Source: JAWKUK01 sp041398605 (GTDB lineage: Bacteria; Planctomycetota; UBA1135; GCA-002686595). From it: DNA of 64,000 nucleotides. The translations under genes were made by a program, and so were the position numbers. The notes beneath the pieces are model-generated. The model searched no databases, was not told the origin of the DNA, and saw only the letters and a program-made list of their open reading frames with translations. The DNA lies in the NCBI GenBank assembly GCA_041398605.1, contig JAWKUK010000022.1:61142-125141 (forward strand), read 5' to 3'. This document shows positions 1-7,781 of the stretch, one piece after another (within the stretch, counting starts at the first letter, position 1; every line of letters begins with the position of its first letter).

Positions 1-506
1 AGCTCTGCAGCGTTGCGCGCGCGGCTGTTCGTGGCGACGCCCTTGGACGAGCCCTCCGCGACCGGCTTCAGGAACACTGGGTACCCGAGGTCGACCCCGG
101 CGACGTCGCCCTCATCGCGCACCTCGCAGAAGCCCGTCGTCGGGACCCCGCGGTCGCGCAGGACACGCTTCGTGTAGCCCTTGTGCAGCGTCAGCGCAGC
201 GTTCAGCGGGTCGGCGAGCAGGACGGGGATGCCGTACTCCTCGAGCAGCGCCGGGATGGCGGCCTCGCGGCCGAAGCGCCCCGTGCCTTCGGCGATGTTC
301 CACACCGCGTCCCAGCGCTCGCCGCGCGCGAGCGCCGCGACGAGCGCGCGCACGCCGCCGACGCGCACGGGCTCGTGCCCGAGCGCTGCGAGCGCCTCCG
401 CGATGGCCGTGATCGTGTCAGCGCGGTCGAACTCGGCGACGTCGAGCTCGTGCCAGCCGAGCGCGAGGTAGTCGTCGCGCAGGTCGTAGGTCAAGCCGAT
501 CTTCAT
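1..506 (-). CDS. ATP-grasp ligase, D-Ala-D-Ala ligase-like (3' end outside window)
   Basis: Only the first 168 residues are inside the window; the gene continues past the left edge. The protein opens MKIGLTYDLRDDYLALGW, carries an NIAEG motif near residue 77 and a TLHKGYTKRVLRDRGVPTTG stretch. The last is the usual entry into the ATP-grasp fold (Lys before a loop, then VFLKPVAEGSSKGV as the start of the ATP-binding lobe). This matches the D-alanine--D-alanine ligase superfamily, but the catalytic C-terminal half is not visible, so the substrate cannot be assigned. Its ATG overlaps the stop of the upstream YkgJ gene in an ATGA (503-506), so it is translationally coupled to it and to the aminomutase gene before that. 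A peptide or amino-acid ligase acting with the aminomutase is an inference. A second, true cell-wall Ddl elsewhere in the genome would be expected. Confidence 0.75.
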   Translation of the reverse strand, partial: MKIGLTYDLRDDYLALGWHELDVAEFDRADTITAIAEALAALGHEPVRVGGVRALVAALARGERWDAVWNIAEGTGRFGREAAIPALLEEYGIPVLLADPLNAALTLHKGYTKRVLRDRGVPTTGFCEVRDEGDVAGVDLGYPVFLKPVAEGSSKGVATNSRARNAAE

Positions 507-1096
507 CCCGTGATCGTCCCGAAGGCGCCCGAAGCGCCTAATTGGTCCAGTCGGTCGGGTCGGCCCAGGTCGTCCGCGCGCGCGGCATCAGCGATACCGA
601 GCTCCGCGTACAGCTGCGCGCGCCAGCGCTCCGCGGCGCCGGGGTCCATCGCCAGGACCCGCGCCATCCCGACGCCGTCGGGGTCCACGAGCGCGGTCGG
701 GCAATACTCCGACGCTTCGCCGACGATCCCACGGTGCGTGTACTCAAACGGATAGAGGCGGCAGACGAGCGGCCGCGTCGCCTCGGGCAGCACGCAGCCC
801 GCTGCGCCCAGGAACGTGCAGTCTTCGTTCGCGCGCTTCTTCAGCATCGCGCGCGTCCCGGTCCGGCCCGCGACGTCCATGAGGACCGTCGCGCGGCGCC
901 AATCCGGGTCGTCGGGGTCGTCCTCCAGGTACGAGGCGTCGCGTACGGCGCGGCGCTCCCAGAAGTCCTCGCGGCCCACGAAGGCGGCGATCCTGCGACG
1001 GTCCCCCTCCGTCACCAGGATCTCGGTGCGTTGGCAACACGTCTTCTGGACCCGCGCGCAGCGCGCGCACGGGTGCAGGTCCATCGGTTCGCTCAT
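503..1096 (-). CDS. YkgJ-family cysteine-cluster protein
   Basis: The 197-residue product has the cysteine pattern of the YkgJ/UPF0153 family: C10-x2-C13 and C20-C21 near the N-terminus, then C93, C101, C112 and C132, with the typical RPLVCRLYPFEY segment around C112. Such clusters are thought to bind zinc or an Fe-S centre; the biochemical role of the family is not established. The start is the ATG at 1096, because the reading frame upstream of it is only the antisense of the neighbouring gene. It sits 20 bp after the kamA-like stop and overlaps the ATP-grasp gene by 4 bp, so the three form one transcription unit. A role in metal or Fe-S supply to the radical-SAM enzyme is a reasonable guess but not shown. 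Confidence 0.8.
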   Translation of the reverse strand: MSEPMDLHPCARCARVQKTCCQRTEILVTEGDRRRIAAFVGREDFWERRAVRDASYLEDDPDDPDWRRATVLMDVAGRTGTRAMLKKRANEDCTFLGAAGCVLPEATRPLVCRLYPFEYTHRGIVGEASEYCPTALVDPDGVGMARVLAMDPGAAERWRAQLYAELGIADAARADDLGRPDRLDQLGASGAFGTITG

Positions 1097-1116
1097 CGGA
1101 ACGACCTCCGCGCGGT

Positions 1117-2319
1117 TCAGGCCCGGGCTTCGACCGGGTCCGGGTAGCGATACACCTCGCCGGCGAAGTTCCGCAGGATCACCTCGTCGCCTTCGCGGCC
1201 GAGGAAGTAGTTGGGCATCAGCGGGATCTTCCCGCCGCCGCCAGGCGCGTCGATGACGTAGGTCGGGACGGCGTAGCCCGTCGTGTGGCCGCGCAGGCCC
1301 TCGATGATCTCGAGGCCCTTCTCGACCGGCGTGCGCAGGTGCTTCGAGCCAGGGATCAGGTCGCACTGGTACAGGTAGTACGGCCGGACGCGCGCGCGCA
1401 GCAGCTTGTGCACGAGCGACTTCATGACCTCGACGCTGTCGTTCACGCCCCGGGTCAGGACCGTCTGGCTGCCCAGCGGGACGCCCGCATCGGCGAGCCG
1501 GCCACAGGCCTGGCGCACCTCCTCGGTGACCTCGTTCGGGTGCATGAAGTGGATGCTGACCCACGCCTCGTGCTTGCGCAGGATCGCGGCGAACTCCGGC
1601 GTCACGCGCTGCGGCAGGACCGCAGGCACTTTGCTGCCGACGCGCACGAACTCGATGTGCGGGATCGCGCGCAAGCGGCCGAGCAGCCAGTCCAGGCGGT
1701 CGTCGCTCATCGTCATCGGGTCGCCGCCCGAGATCAGCACGTCGCGGATCTCAGGGGTGCGCGCGATGTACGCGAGGGCCTCCTCGTACTGGGCGGTGTT
1801 GAAGTGGTACTCGCCCGTCTTGCCGACGAGGCGCGCGCGCGTGCAATAGCGGCAGTACGTGGCGCAGAAGCTCGTCACGAGGAACAGCACGCGGTCGGGG
1901 TACCGGTGCACGAGGCCCGGCACGGCCATGTGGTGGTCTTCCCCCAGGGGGTCGTCCGCCTCGGTCGGGTCGACGTGGAACTCACCGAGGGTCGGGACCA
2001 TCGTGATCCGGAGGGGATCCGTCGCGTCCTCGGTGTCGATCAACGACGCGTAGTACGGAGTGATCCCGACGGGCAGCCGGTCCCCGAGCTCGCGCACGGC
2101 GTCACGCTCCTCAACGGAGAGGGTGAACACGCGCTCCAGCCCCTCGAGGGTCCGGATCCGGCTCCGCAGCTGCCACTTCCAATCGTTCCACTCGGCGTCC
2201 GTGACCTCTGGATAGAGCCGCGCCCGGAACGCCAGGGTGCGCTCAGAGCAAGCGAACGGCGGGGGGGCCGGGGTCACATGCGTGACTTGGGCGCTCGGTG
2301 CTCGGGGCGGGGTGGTCAC
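1117..2319 (-). CDS. kamA: lysine 2,3-aminomutase family radical-SAM/PLP enzyme
   Basis: The product (400 residues from the GTG at 2319) is a radical S-adenosylmethionine, pyridoxal-phosphate enzyme that should interconvert L-lysine and L-beta-lysine. The Fe4S4 motif CATYCRYC gives C152, C156 and C159; ISGGD (196-200) is the SAM-binding strand; PGGGGK gives the PLP lysine K364. The two aspartates that hold the lysine side-chain amine in clostridial KamA (D293, D330, recalled from the published structure) align with D320 and D357, which supports lysine rather than glutamate as substrate. The zinc site of the clostridial enzyme is absent: Cys268 aligns with S295, and the protein ends just before the C-terminal Cys-rich tail. 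The start is uncertain; the frame is open up to 2505, but that part is arginine/proline-rich and unlike the family. A weak AGGAAA lies about 13 nt before the GTG. Confidence 0.88.
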   Translation of the reverse strand: MTTPPRAPSAQVTHVTPAPPPFACSERTLAFRARLYPEVTDAEWNDWKWQLRSRIRTLEGLERVFTLSVEERDAVRELGDRLPVGITPYYASLIDTEDATDPLRITMVPTLGEFHVDPTEADDPLGEDHHMAVPGLVHRYPDRVLFLVTSFCATYCRYCTRARLVGKTGEYHFNTAQYEEALAYIARTPEIRDVLISGGDPMTMSDDRLDWLLGRLRAIPHIEFVRVGSKVPAVLPQRVTPEFAAILRKHEAWVSIHFMHPNEVTEEVRQACGRLADAGVPLGSQTVLTRGVNDSVEVMKSLVHKLLRARVRPYYLYQCDLIPGSKHLRTPVEKGLEIIEGLRGHTTGYAVPTYVIDAPGGGGKIPLMPNYFLGREGDEVILRNFAGEVYRYPDPVEARA

Positions 2320-2685
2320 CCCGTCGAGTGTGTTTCCTGTGCGACCTCGACCGTTTCGGCTCGTCTTCGTGGACGAGCGTCCTCCGGCGGGTCGCCCGAT
2401 AGGTGGGTCCGCGGCCTCGGCCTGGTCAGCGCCAAGAGGCACTTGCAGGGGGGCGCGGTTCGAGCGCTTCGCGCTCGTGCCAACGCTAGAACGCCGTGCG
2501 TTCATGCCAGTTGTGGGCTACGCGTGAGCGGGGAACCACTTGTGTCCGTCGTCCCGCAGAGCGGGCCGAACTTCGCGGACACTTTCGGACCCCTGACGCA
2601 GCGCGCGGAAAATAGAAGCCTGCGCGTCAGAGTCAAGCGAAGTCGTCCGAATCATTCCGGTCGGCGCCAAATGACCTCGCCGTCC
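2320..2685 (-). other. intergenic leader upstream of the kamA-like operon
   Basis: This 366 bp stretch separates rsgA from the aminomutase gene. It holds a sigma70-type promoter (annotated separately) whose expected start point is near 2602, leaving a leader of about 280 nt. Within the leader are two small perfect hairpins: 2461-2477 (7 bp stem, 3 nt loop) and 2489-2503 (6 bp stem, 3 nt loop). No known riboswitch fold was recognised. The frame is open from 2505, so a longer N-terminus cannot be fully excluded. Confidence 0.5.
2609..2636 (-). promoter_or_regulatory. sigma70-type promoter of the kamA-like operon
   Basis: On the minus strand TTGACT (2636-2631) is followed after 16 bp by TATTTT (2614-2609). 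The -35 box matches five of six consensus positions and the -10 box four of six, with acceptable spacing. It lies 50 bp beyond the rsgA stop and points at the aminomutase gene. It is the best promoter-like sequence seen in this GC-rich window; no experimental support. Confidence 0.45.
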
Positions 2686-3675
2686 TCAGCCGTCCCCGTA
2701 GATCTCATCCCCCGGCGGGGCGTTGTCGATGGGGTCGTACGCTCCCTCAGGGTCGATCTCGTCGAGGATCTCGACGTAGCTCGCGTAGCGCGTCGCGGGC
2801 AGGTCGCCCGCCTCGACCGCGTCAGCGACCGCGCAGCCGGGTTCGTGGTCGTGCGTGCAGTCCGAGTACTCGCAGCGCGCCTGGAAGGGCGCAAAGTCAG
2901 GGAACAGGTGGCGCAGGTCCGCCCGTTTGAGGCCGTACGGCCGGAACACCCGGATGCCCGGCGTGTCGATCACGTAGCCAGTCCCATCCCCGGCCAGCGC
3001 CCCGCGCAGCGGGAACATGCGGCTGAAGGCGGTCGTGTGCTTGCCCTGGGCCCAGTAGCTCGAGATCCGACCCTCCCGCAGCTTCAGGTGCGGCTGCAGC
3101 TTGTTGATGAGGGTGGACTTGCCCGCGCCTGAGGGCCCGTACAGCACCGTGACCTTGCCGGCGAGGCGCGCCGCCAGCTCTTCGAGCCCCGCGCCTGTCG
3201 TCGCGGACGTGGCCAGGACCGGGACGGGGATCGGCGCGTAGGTCGCCCGAAGCTCCGCGACCCTGTCGCCCTTCACGAGGTCGACTTTGTTCAGGACGAG
3301 GACCGTCGGGATGTCGTGCCAGCCGCACGCCACCAGGATCCTGTCGGTCCGGTTGCTCGAGAAGCCGGGGTTCTTCACCGACCCGATGCACAGCAACTGG
3401 TCCACGTTCGCGACGAGGACCTGCTCGCGGGGGTCGTGGCTCGAGGCGACCCGCCCGAGATGGTTCCGGCGGGGCTCGACCGCCTCGACGCTGGCGGGCT
3501 CGGTCGCGAGGTCCACGGCGACGAAGTCCCCGACGCTCGTCGGGTTCTTCATCGTCGTGCGCTCCTCGAAGAGCGCCCCGCGCAGGGCCGCCTGGACGAC
3601 CCGCTCATGGCCGACGTCGACGTGGACGACCTTGGCGTCGACCTGAATGACTCTCCCGCGCACGATCTCGGACAT
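2686..3675 (-). CDS. rsgA: ribosome small-subunit-dependent GTPase A
   Basis: RsgA is a late 30S-ribosome assembly GTPase. From the ATG at 3675 the protein has 329 residues: an N-terminal OB fold (about 1-75), then the circularly permuted G domain with G4 NKVD (129-132), the P-loop GPSGAGKS (180-187) and G3 DTPG (237-240), and the C-terminal zinc finger with C268, C273, H275 and C281. The permuted G4-G1-G3 order is diagnostic of the RsgA/YjeQ family. An in-frame ATG at 3732 would add MAERPETPAGGGGG and 5 more residues with no family similarity, so the inner start is preferred. It is divergent from the kinase gene, with only 88 bp between the two starts. Confidence 0.95.
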   Translation of the reverse strand: MSEIVRGRVIQVDAKVVHVDVGHERVVQAALRGALFEERTTMKNPTSVGDFVAVDLATEPASVEAVEPRRNHLGRVASSHDPREQVLVANVDQLLCIGSVKNPGFSSNRTDRILVACGWHDIPTVLVLNKVDLVKGDRVAELRATYAPIPVPVLATSATTGAGLEELAARLAGKVTVLYGPSGAGKSTLINKLQPHLKLREGRISSYWAQGKHTTAFSRMFPLRGALAGDGTGYVIDTPGIRVFRPYGLKRADLRHLFPDFAPFQARCEYSDCTHDHEPGCAVADAVEAGDLPATRYASYVEILDEIDPEGAYDPIDNAPPGDEIYGDG

Positions 3676-3763
3676 GTACCCAGAGGGTACTCCACCGCCT
3701 CCTCCGGCTGGGGTCTCCGGCCTCTCGGCCACCGCGATTCGTCAATCTAGGTAGCCTGACTGC

Positions 3764-6682
3764 ATGTCTCGACCCCTACGCGACGAGGCGCTCGAGGCGC
3801 TCCTCTACGAGTGCCTCGAGCGAATCGAGGAGGGCGACACGGGCGCCCTCGAGGCGCTCTCTGCGGCGCACCCCGAGCGCGCGGCCGCGCTGCGGGAAGC
3901 GGTGGCGGCCTTGGTCGGCGCCGGGTTGCTCGTGACGCCCTTCGCCCCCGGCGACGCGGGCGCATTCCCCGAGCGCCTCGGTGAGTTCCGCCTGTTGAAG
4001 CGCCTCGGTGGCGGCGGCATGGGCGTGGTCTTCCTCGCGGAGCAACCGTCCATCGGGCGCGACGTCGCCCTGAAGCTCATCCGGCCCGATCAGCTCTACT
4101 TCCCGAAGACGCGCGAGCGCTTTCAGCGCGAGGTCGAGGCCATCGCGCGGCTCGCGCACCCGGGCATCGTGCAGGTGCACTCGGTCGGCGAGGACAAGGG
4201 CATCCCGTACTTCGCGATGGAGTACGTACGCGGCGTCTCGTTGGCCCAGGTCATCGCCGCCTTGCAAGGGCGGCGTCCGGAAGAGCTTAGGGGCGAGCAC
4301 GCGCGCGCTTTTGTCGAGCAATACACGCCGACGCGCAGCGACGCCCAAACGGACGGCGCGGCCGACGCGCTCTTCGTCGGGCCTTGGGCGATGGTCGCCA
4401 CGCGCATCGCGCTGCTCGTCGCGCGCGCGGTGGAGCACGCGCACGAGCGTGGCGTGTTGCACCGCGACCTGAAGCCTTCGAACATCATGCTGACGCCGAC
4501 GGGGCGCATCGTGCTGCTCGACTTCGGCCTCGCGAGCCTCATGGGCGCCGACCGCATCACGCGCACGGGCTCGCAGCTCGGCTCCGTGCCGTACATGGCG
4601 CCGGAGCAGCTTCGGGGCGAGGTCGCCGACATCGGCGCGCGCACCGACGTCTACGCGTTGGGGGTCGTCTTGTACGAGCTCTCGACGCTGTCGCCTGCGT
4701 ACCAGGACGATACGAACTCTGAGCTGTTGCGCCGCAAGATCATCGAAGGTCGCGCGACGCCGGTCAGCCACCTCAACCCCGCCTTGTCACGTGACGTCGC
4801 GACCGTCATCGCGAGAGCGATGGCGCCCGAGGTCGCGGCGCGCTATGCGTCGGCCCGCGCCCTCGCCGACGACTTGCAGGCGATCCTGTCCGGGCGCTCG
4901 ATCGCCGCGCGCCCGCCGGGCCCCGTCGAGCGGATCACGCGCTGGGTCCGCCGGAGCCCTGCGCGTGCAGCGGCATACAGCATGGCCGTGCTGCTCTTCG
5001 TCGGGGGGCCGCTCGGCTTCGCCAGGCAGCAGGCGCGCGCGAGTGAGAAGGTGCGCGGGGTCAACGTCGAGCTCAGCGCCGCGCTCGCTCGCGTCGAGTC
5101 GGAGAGCGCGCAGAAGGAGCTCGAGCGCAAAGAGGCCGAGCGCAACCTGCGCAAGGCGGTCGCCGCCGTCGACACGATGTTGACCCGTGTCGGCCAAGAG
5201 TCCCTCAAGGACGTGCCTCAGATGGTCACGATCCGCAAGGACCTCTTGCAAGACGCGCTCGACTTCTACTCGGAGTTTCTCCAAGAGAACGAGAGCGACA
5301 GCGAGCTGCGGCGCTCCGTGGTGCTCGCGCGGGTCCGTGTCGCGGGCCTGCGCGCGGTGCTCGGTGAGACGGACGAGGTCGTCCGTGACCTAGGCAATGT
5401 CGTCGACGAGGTCCGCGCGATCCTCGCCGCGCAAGGCGCCGCTGAGGTCGTCGGGGACAGCGCGGAGTATCGGATCATCCTCGCGCGGGCGCTCTCGACG
5501 CGCAGCGAGGCATTGACGCGCCTCGGGCGCGGTGATGAGGCAGAGGCGAGCGCCAGCGAGGCGGTCGAGGCGCTCGCCCGTGTGCCTACCGCGCGCATGC
5601 GCGCGCCGGAGCTGGCGCTCTCGGCCGCGAACTACAACCGGCTCTGTGAGAACGCGCTGCGTCGCGGTGATCTCGCCGCGGCTCTGGCGAGCATCGAACA
5701 CGCAGTGGAGATCGGCCGCGGGGCGCTGGATGTGTATCCGGATGACTCCATCCTGACCATCGGCCTCGGGCGCCACCTCGATCGCCTTGGTGGCACTCGC
5801 TTGCGCCTTGGGAATCCGGAGGGGAGCCGCGCCGCGCTCGAAGAGGCCGTCGCGCTCCTGGAGCGCTATCACGCTGCGCGGCCGCTCGACAGCCATGGCC
5901 GCGAGAAGTTGATGGCCGCTCGGGTCAACTTGGCGAACACGCTGAACACGTTGAATCGCTTCGCAGACGCCGAGCCCCAGACCGATGCCGCGGTCGCCCT
6001 CGGCGACGCGCTCGTCAGCGAGTTCCCCGACGTCCCCTCCTATCGCGCTGCATTGGCCGTCGCGCTCAACCAGCGTTGCTTCTACGAGTTCCGGCGCGGC
6101 GACCTCGACGCGGCGGCGAGCTTATTGCAACGCGCTCTGGAGCACCAAGAGGTCCTGGCGCGCGAGGGGCCACCGGACGTCTCGCTCTTGGCGGAGATGG
6201 CCACCGCCTACGGCAACCTCAGCGGCATCCGCCTGCAGCAGGGCGACCCTTCGAGCAGCCTTGACTGTGCGAACAAGGGCATCGCGGCGATTGAACGCGC
6301 GCTGTCCAAGGCGCCAAAGCAAGAGCAATGGCGGATGGTGCGGAGCGCGTTGCTCAGCACGCAGGGCCTCGGCCTCGTGAAGCTCGGCCGCTGGCAGGAC
6401 GCGGTCGCGACGGCCCGCGCCTTCGACGATGGCGCTGACGCGAGCTGGATCGCGCGGCGGGCGTGGCTGCTCGAGCGCTGCGCGCGCCTCGCTGCGGCGG
6501 ACGCTTCGCTCTCAGAGAACGCGCGCCAGGAACAGGCGCTCCAGCTGCGCAATGACGCGCTTGCGTCCCTCACCCTCGCGGTCGAGCGTGGACACGCGGA
6601 CTGGAGTGAGCTCGAGGATCCGGACGAATGGGCGTCGCTGCGCTCGGACCCAGCGTTCCAGGCGTTGGTTGGCTCGAAGTGA
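3764..6682 (+). CDS. membrane Ser/Thr protein kinase with TPR-like sensor region
   Basis: The 972-residue product is a Hanks-type kinase. A short N-terminal helical segment (1-70) precedes the kinase domain (about 75-375) with glycine loop LGGGGMGVV (81-89), Lys104, HRDLKPSN (233-240) and DFG (253-255), followed by APE (279-281). A hydrophobic segment at about 403-420 is the likely membrane span. The rest (430-972) is helical and repeat-like, resembling tetratricopeptide repeats, and ends in a WSELEDPDEWASLRSDPAFQ-type cap common in these proteins. An insert of about 30 residues lies between kinase strands near 165-205. This architecture is abundant in Planctomycetota. Substrates are unknown. 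Its last 113 bp overlap the 3' end of the convergent glycosyltransferase gene. Confidence 0.93.
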   Translation: MSRPLRDEALEALLYECLERIEEGDTGALEALSAAHPERAAALREAVAALVGAGLLVTPFAPGDAGAFPERLGEFRLLKRLGGGGMGVVFLAEQPSIGRDVALKLIRPDQLYFPKTRERFQREVEAIARLAHPGIVQVHSVGEDKGIPYFAMEYVRGVSLAQVIAALQGRRPEELRGEHARAFVEQYTPTRSDAQTDGAADALFVGPWAMVATRIALLVARAVEHAHERGVLHRDLKPSNIMLTPTGRIVLLDFGLASLMGADRITRTGSQLGSVPYMAPEQLRGEVADIGARTDVYALGVVLYELSTLSPAYQDDTNSELLRRKIIEGRATPVSHLNPALSRDVATVIARAMAPEVAARYASARALADDLQAILSGRSIAARPPGPVERITRWVRRSPARAAAYSMAVLLFVGGPLGFARQQARASEKVRGVNVELSAALARVESESAQKELERKEAERNLRKAVAAVDTMLTRVGQESLKDVPQMVTIRKDLLQDALDFYSEFLQENESDSELRRSVVLARVRVAGLRAVLGETDEVVRDLGNVVDEVRAILAAQGAAEVVGDSAEYRIILARALSTRSEALTRLGRGDEAEASASEAVEALARVPTARMRAPELALSAANYNRLCENALRRGDLAAALASIEHAVEIGRGALDVYPDDSILTIGLGRHLDRLGGTRLRLGNPEGSRAALEEAVALLERYHAARPLDSHGREKLMAARVNLANTLNTLNRFADAEPQTDAAVALGDALVSEFPDVPSYRAALAVALNQRCFYEFRRGDLDAAASLLQRALEHQEVLAREGPPDVSLLAEMATAYGNLSGIRLQQGDPSSSLDCANKGIAAIERALSKAPKQEQWRMVRSALLSTQGLGLVKLGRWQDAVATARAFDDGADASWIARRAWLLERCARLAAADASLSENARQEQALQLRNDALASLTLAVERGHADWSELEDPDEWASLRSDPAFQALVGSK

Positions 6683-7781
6683 GGGCGGGCGCGCTCGCGG
6701 GCGCGGCGACCTCTGCCGCCCCGAGCCATTGGACGAGGCGCTCGATCCAAGGGCCTTGCCGCAGGGTCTCGCCCTTCGCGCGCGCGCCTGCGCACAGCTT
6801 GGTGTAAAGCGTCGAATCGTCTGCCAGGCGGCACATCGCTGCTGCGAGCGCGCGCTCATCTCGCGGCTCGACGAGCAAGCCGTCGACGCCGTCCTCGATC
6901 AGCTCCGCCAGCGCGCGGAAACGCGTCGCGATGACGGGCACGCCCGCCTGCAGCGCCTCGATGACGATGCCGGGCATGCCTTCGCCCGAGTGATAGGTCG
7001 GGAAGACGAGGACGTCGTGCTCGTTGAGCACGTCCGCGACTCGCGCGCTGGGGACCGCGCCTCCGTAGCGCCAGTGCGCCGACGCGGCGAGGGCTCGGAC
7101 GTCGAAGCCGGGCATCGCTGGCCCGTGCACCGTGAGCGTCGCGCCGTCGGGGAGCGCTGCCGCGGCGCGCACCGCCTCGGCCACGCCCTTCTCGCGGCGC
7201 AGCTGGGCGAGGAACAGGAACCGAGCCGCAGCGGCTCGCGCCTTGCGCGGCGCCGACGCGGGCTCACGTGTCGTCGGGAACCATTCGACAGCGGCGAGCC
7301 CCGCGAACGCCGCGCAGAGGGCGCGGGTTTGCAGCAGGACGCGCTCGGCGCGCAGGATCGTTCGGGCGGCGACCCATCGCAGCGCGCGCGGCGCGCGGCC
7401 GTAGAAGAGGTCGAGGTCCCCGCCGAACACGCGCAGCGTCAACGGCAGCCCTCGCAGTCGGCACAGCGCCCAGACCAACGGGCCCGACTTCAGCGCGCCG
7501 CCGGACGAGGTGTTCAACATCACGGCGTCGAAGCGCTGCCGTGGGTCCAGGAGCTGCGCCGCCAGCGCCGCGAGGCCCTTGAGGTCCAGCCAGGCGAGCG
7601 CGAGACGGCCCCGCCCCGCGCGACGGCGCGCCGTGTCGTGCACGGCCACAGAGAGGCGCGGCTCAGCGCCGAGCGCGCCGACGAGCGCTGCGAACGACAC
7701 CTTCGTGCCGCCGATCACGTCCCCGTCGATCGGCAGCGGGCCGATCAGAAGCACTCTGCGAGCGCGCGCAGGCATGCTCAT
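6570..7781 (-). CDS. glycosyltransferase family 4 (GT-B fold)
   Basis: The product (403 residues) is a retaining GT-B glycosyltransferase of the GT4/GT1 type. It starts LLIGPLPIDGDVIGGTKVSF, has the nucleotide-binding strand RFLFLAQLRREKGV near 187-200, and the donor-binding E-x7-E motif at E267 and E275 within HSGEGMPGIVIEALQAG. Donor and acceptor are unknown. The ATG at 7781 forms an ATGA with the asparagine synthase stop, so it is coupled to that gene; an ATG two codons later (7775) is possible. The last roughly 45 residues (from 358) are a Pro/Ala/Arg-rich tail without family similarity, encoded opposite the end of the kinase gene. It is the last gene of the minus-strand arm of the first polysaccharide block. 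Confidence 0.88.
   Translation of the reverse strand: MSMPARARRVLLIGPLPIDGDVIGGTKVSFAALVGALGAEPRLSVAVHDTARRRAGRGRLALAWLDLKGLAALAAQLLDPRQRFDAVMLNTSSGGALKSGPLVWALCRLRGLPLTLRVFGGDLDLFYGRAPRALRWVAARTILRAERVLLQTRALCAAFAGLAAVEWFPTTREPASAPRKARAAAARFLFLAQLRREKGVAEAVRAAAALPDGATLTVHGPAMPGFDVRALAASAHWRYGGAVPSARVADVLNEHDVLVFPTYHSGEGMPGIVIEALQAGVPVIATRFRALAELIEDGVDGLLVEPRDERALAAAMCRLADDSTLYTKLCAGARAKGETLRQGPWIERLVQWLGAAEVAAPASAPALTSSQPTPGTLGPSAATPIRPDPRAHSSPRVHARPRG

Noticed and set aside
1285..3132. A 615-residue plus-strand frame across kamA and its leader
   Set aside because: Antisense to kamA and rsgA, with no recognisable domain and biased composition.
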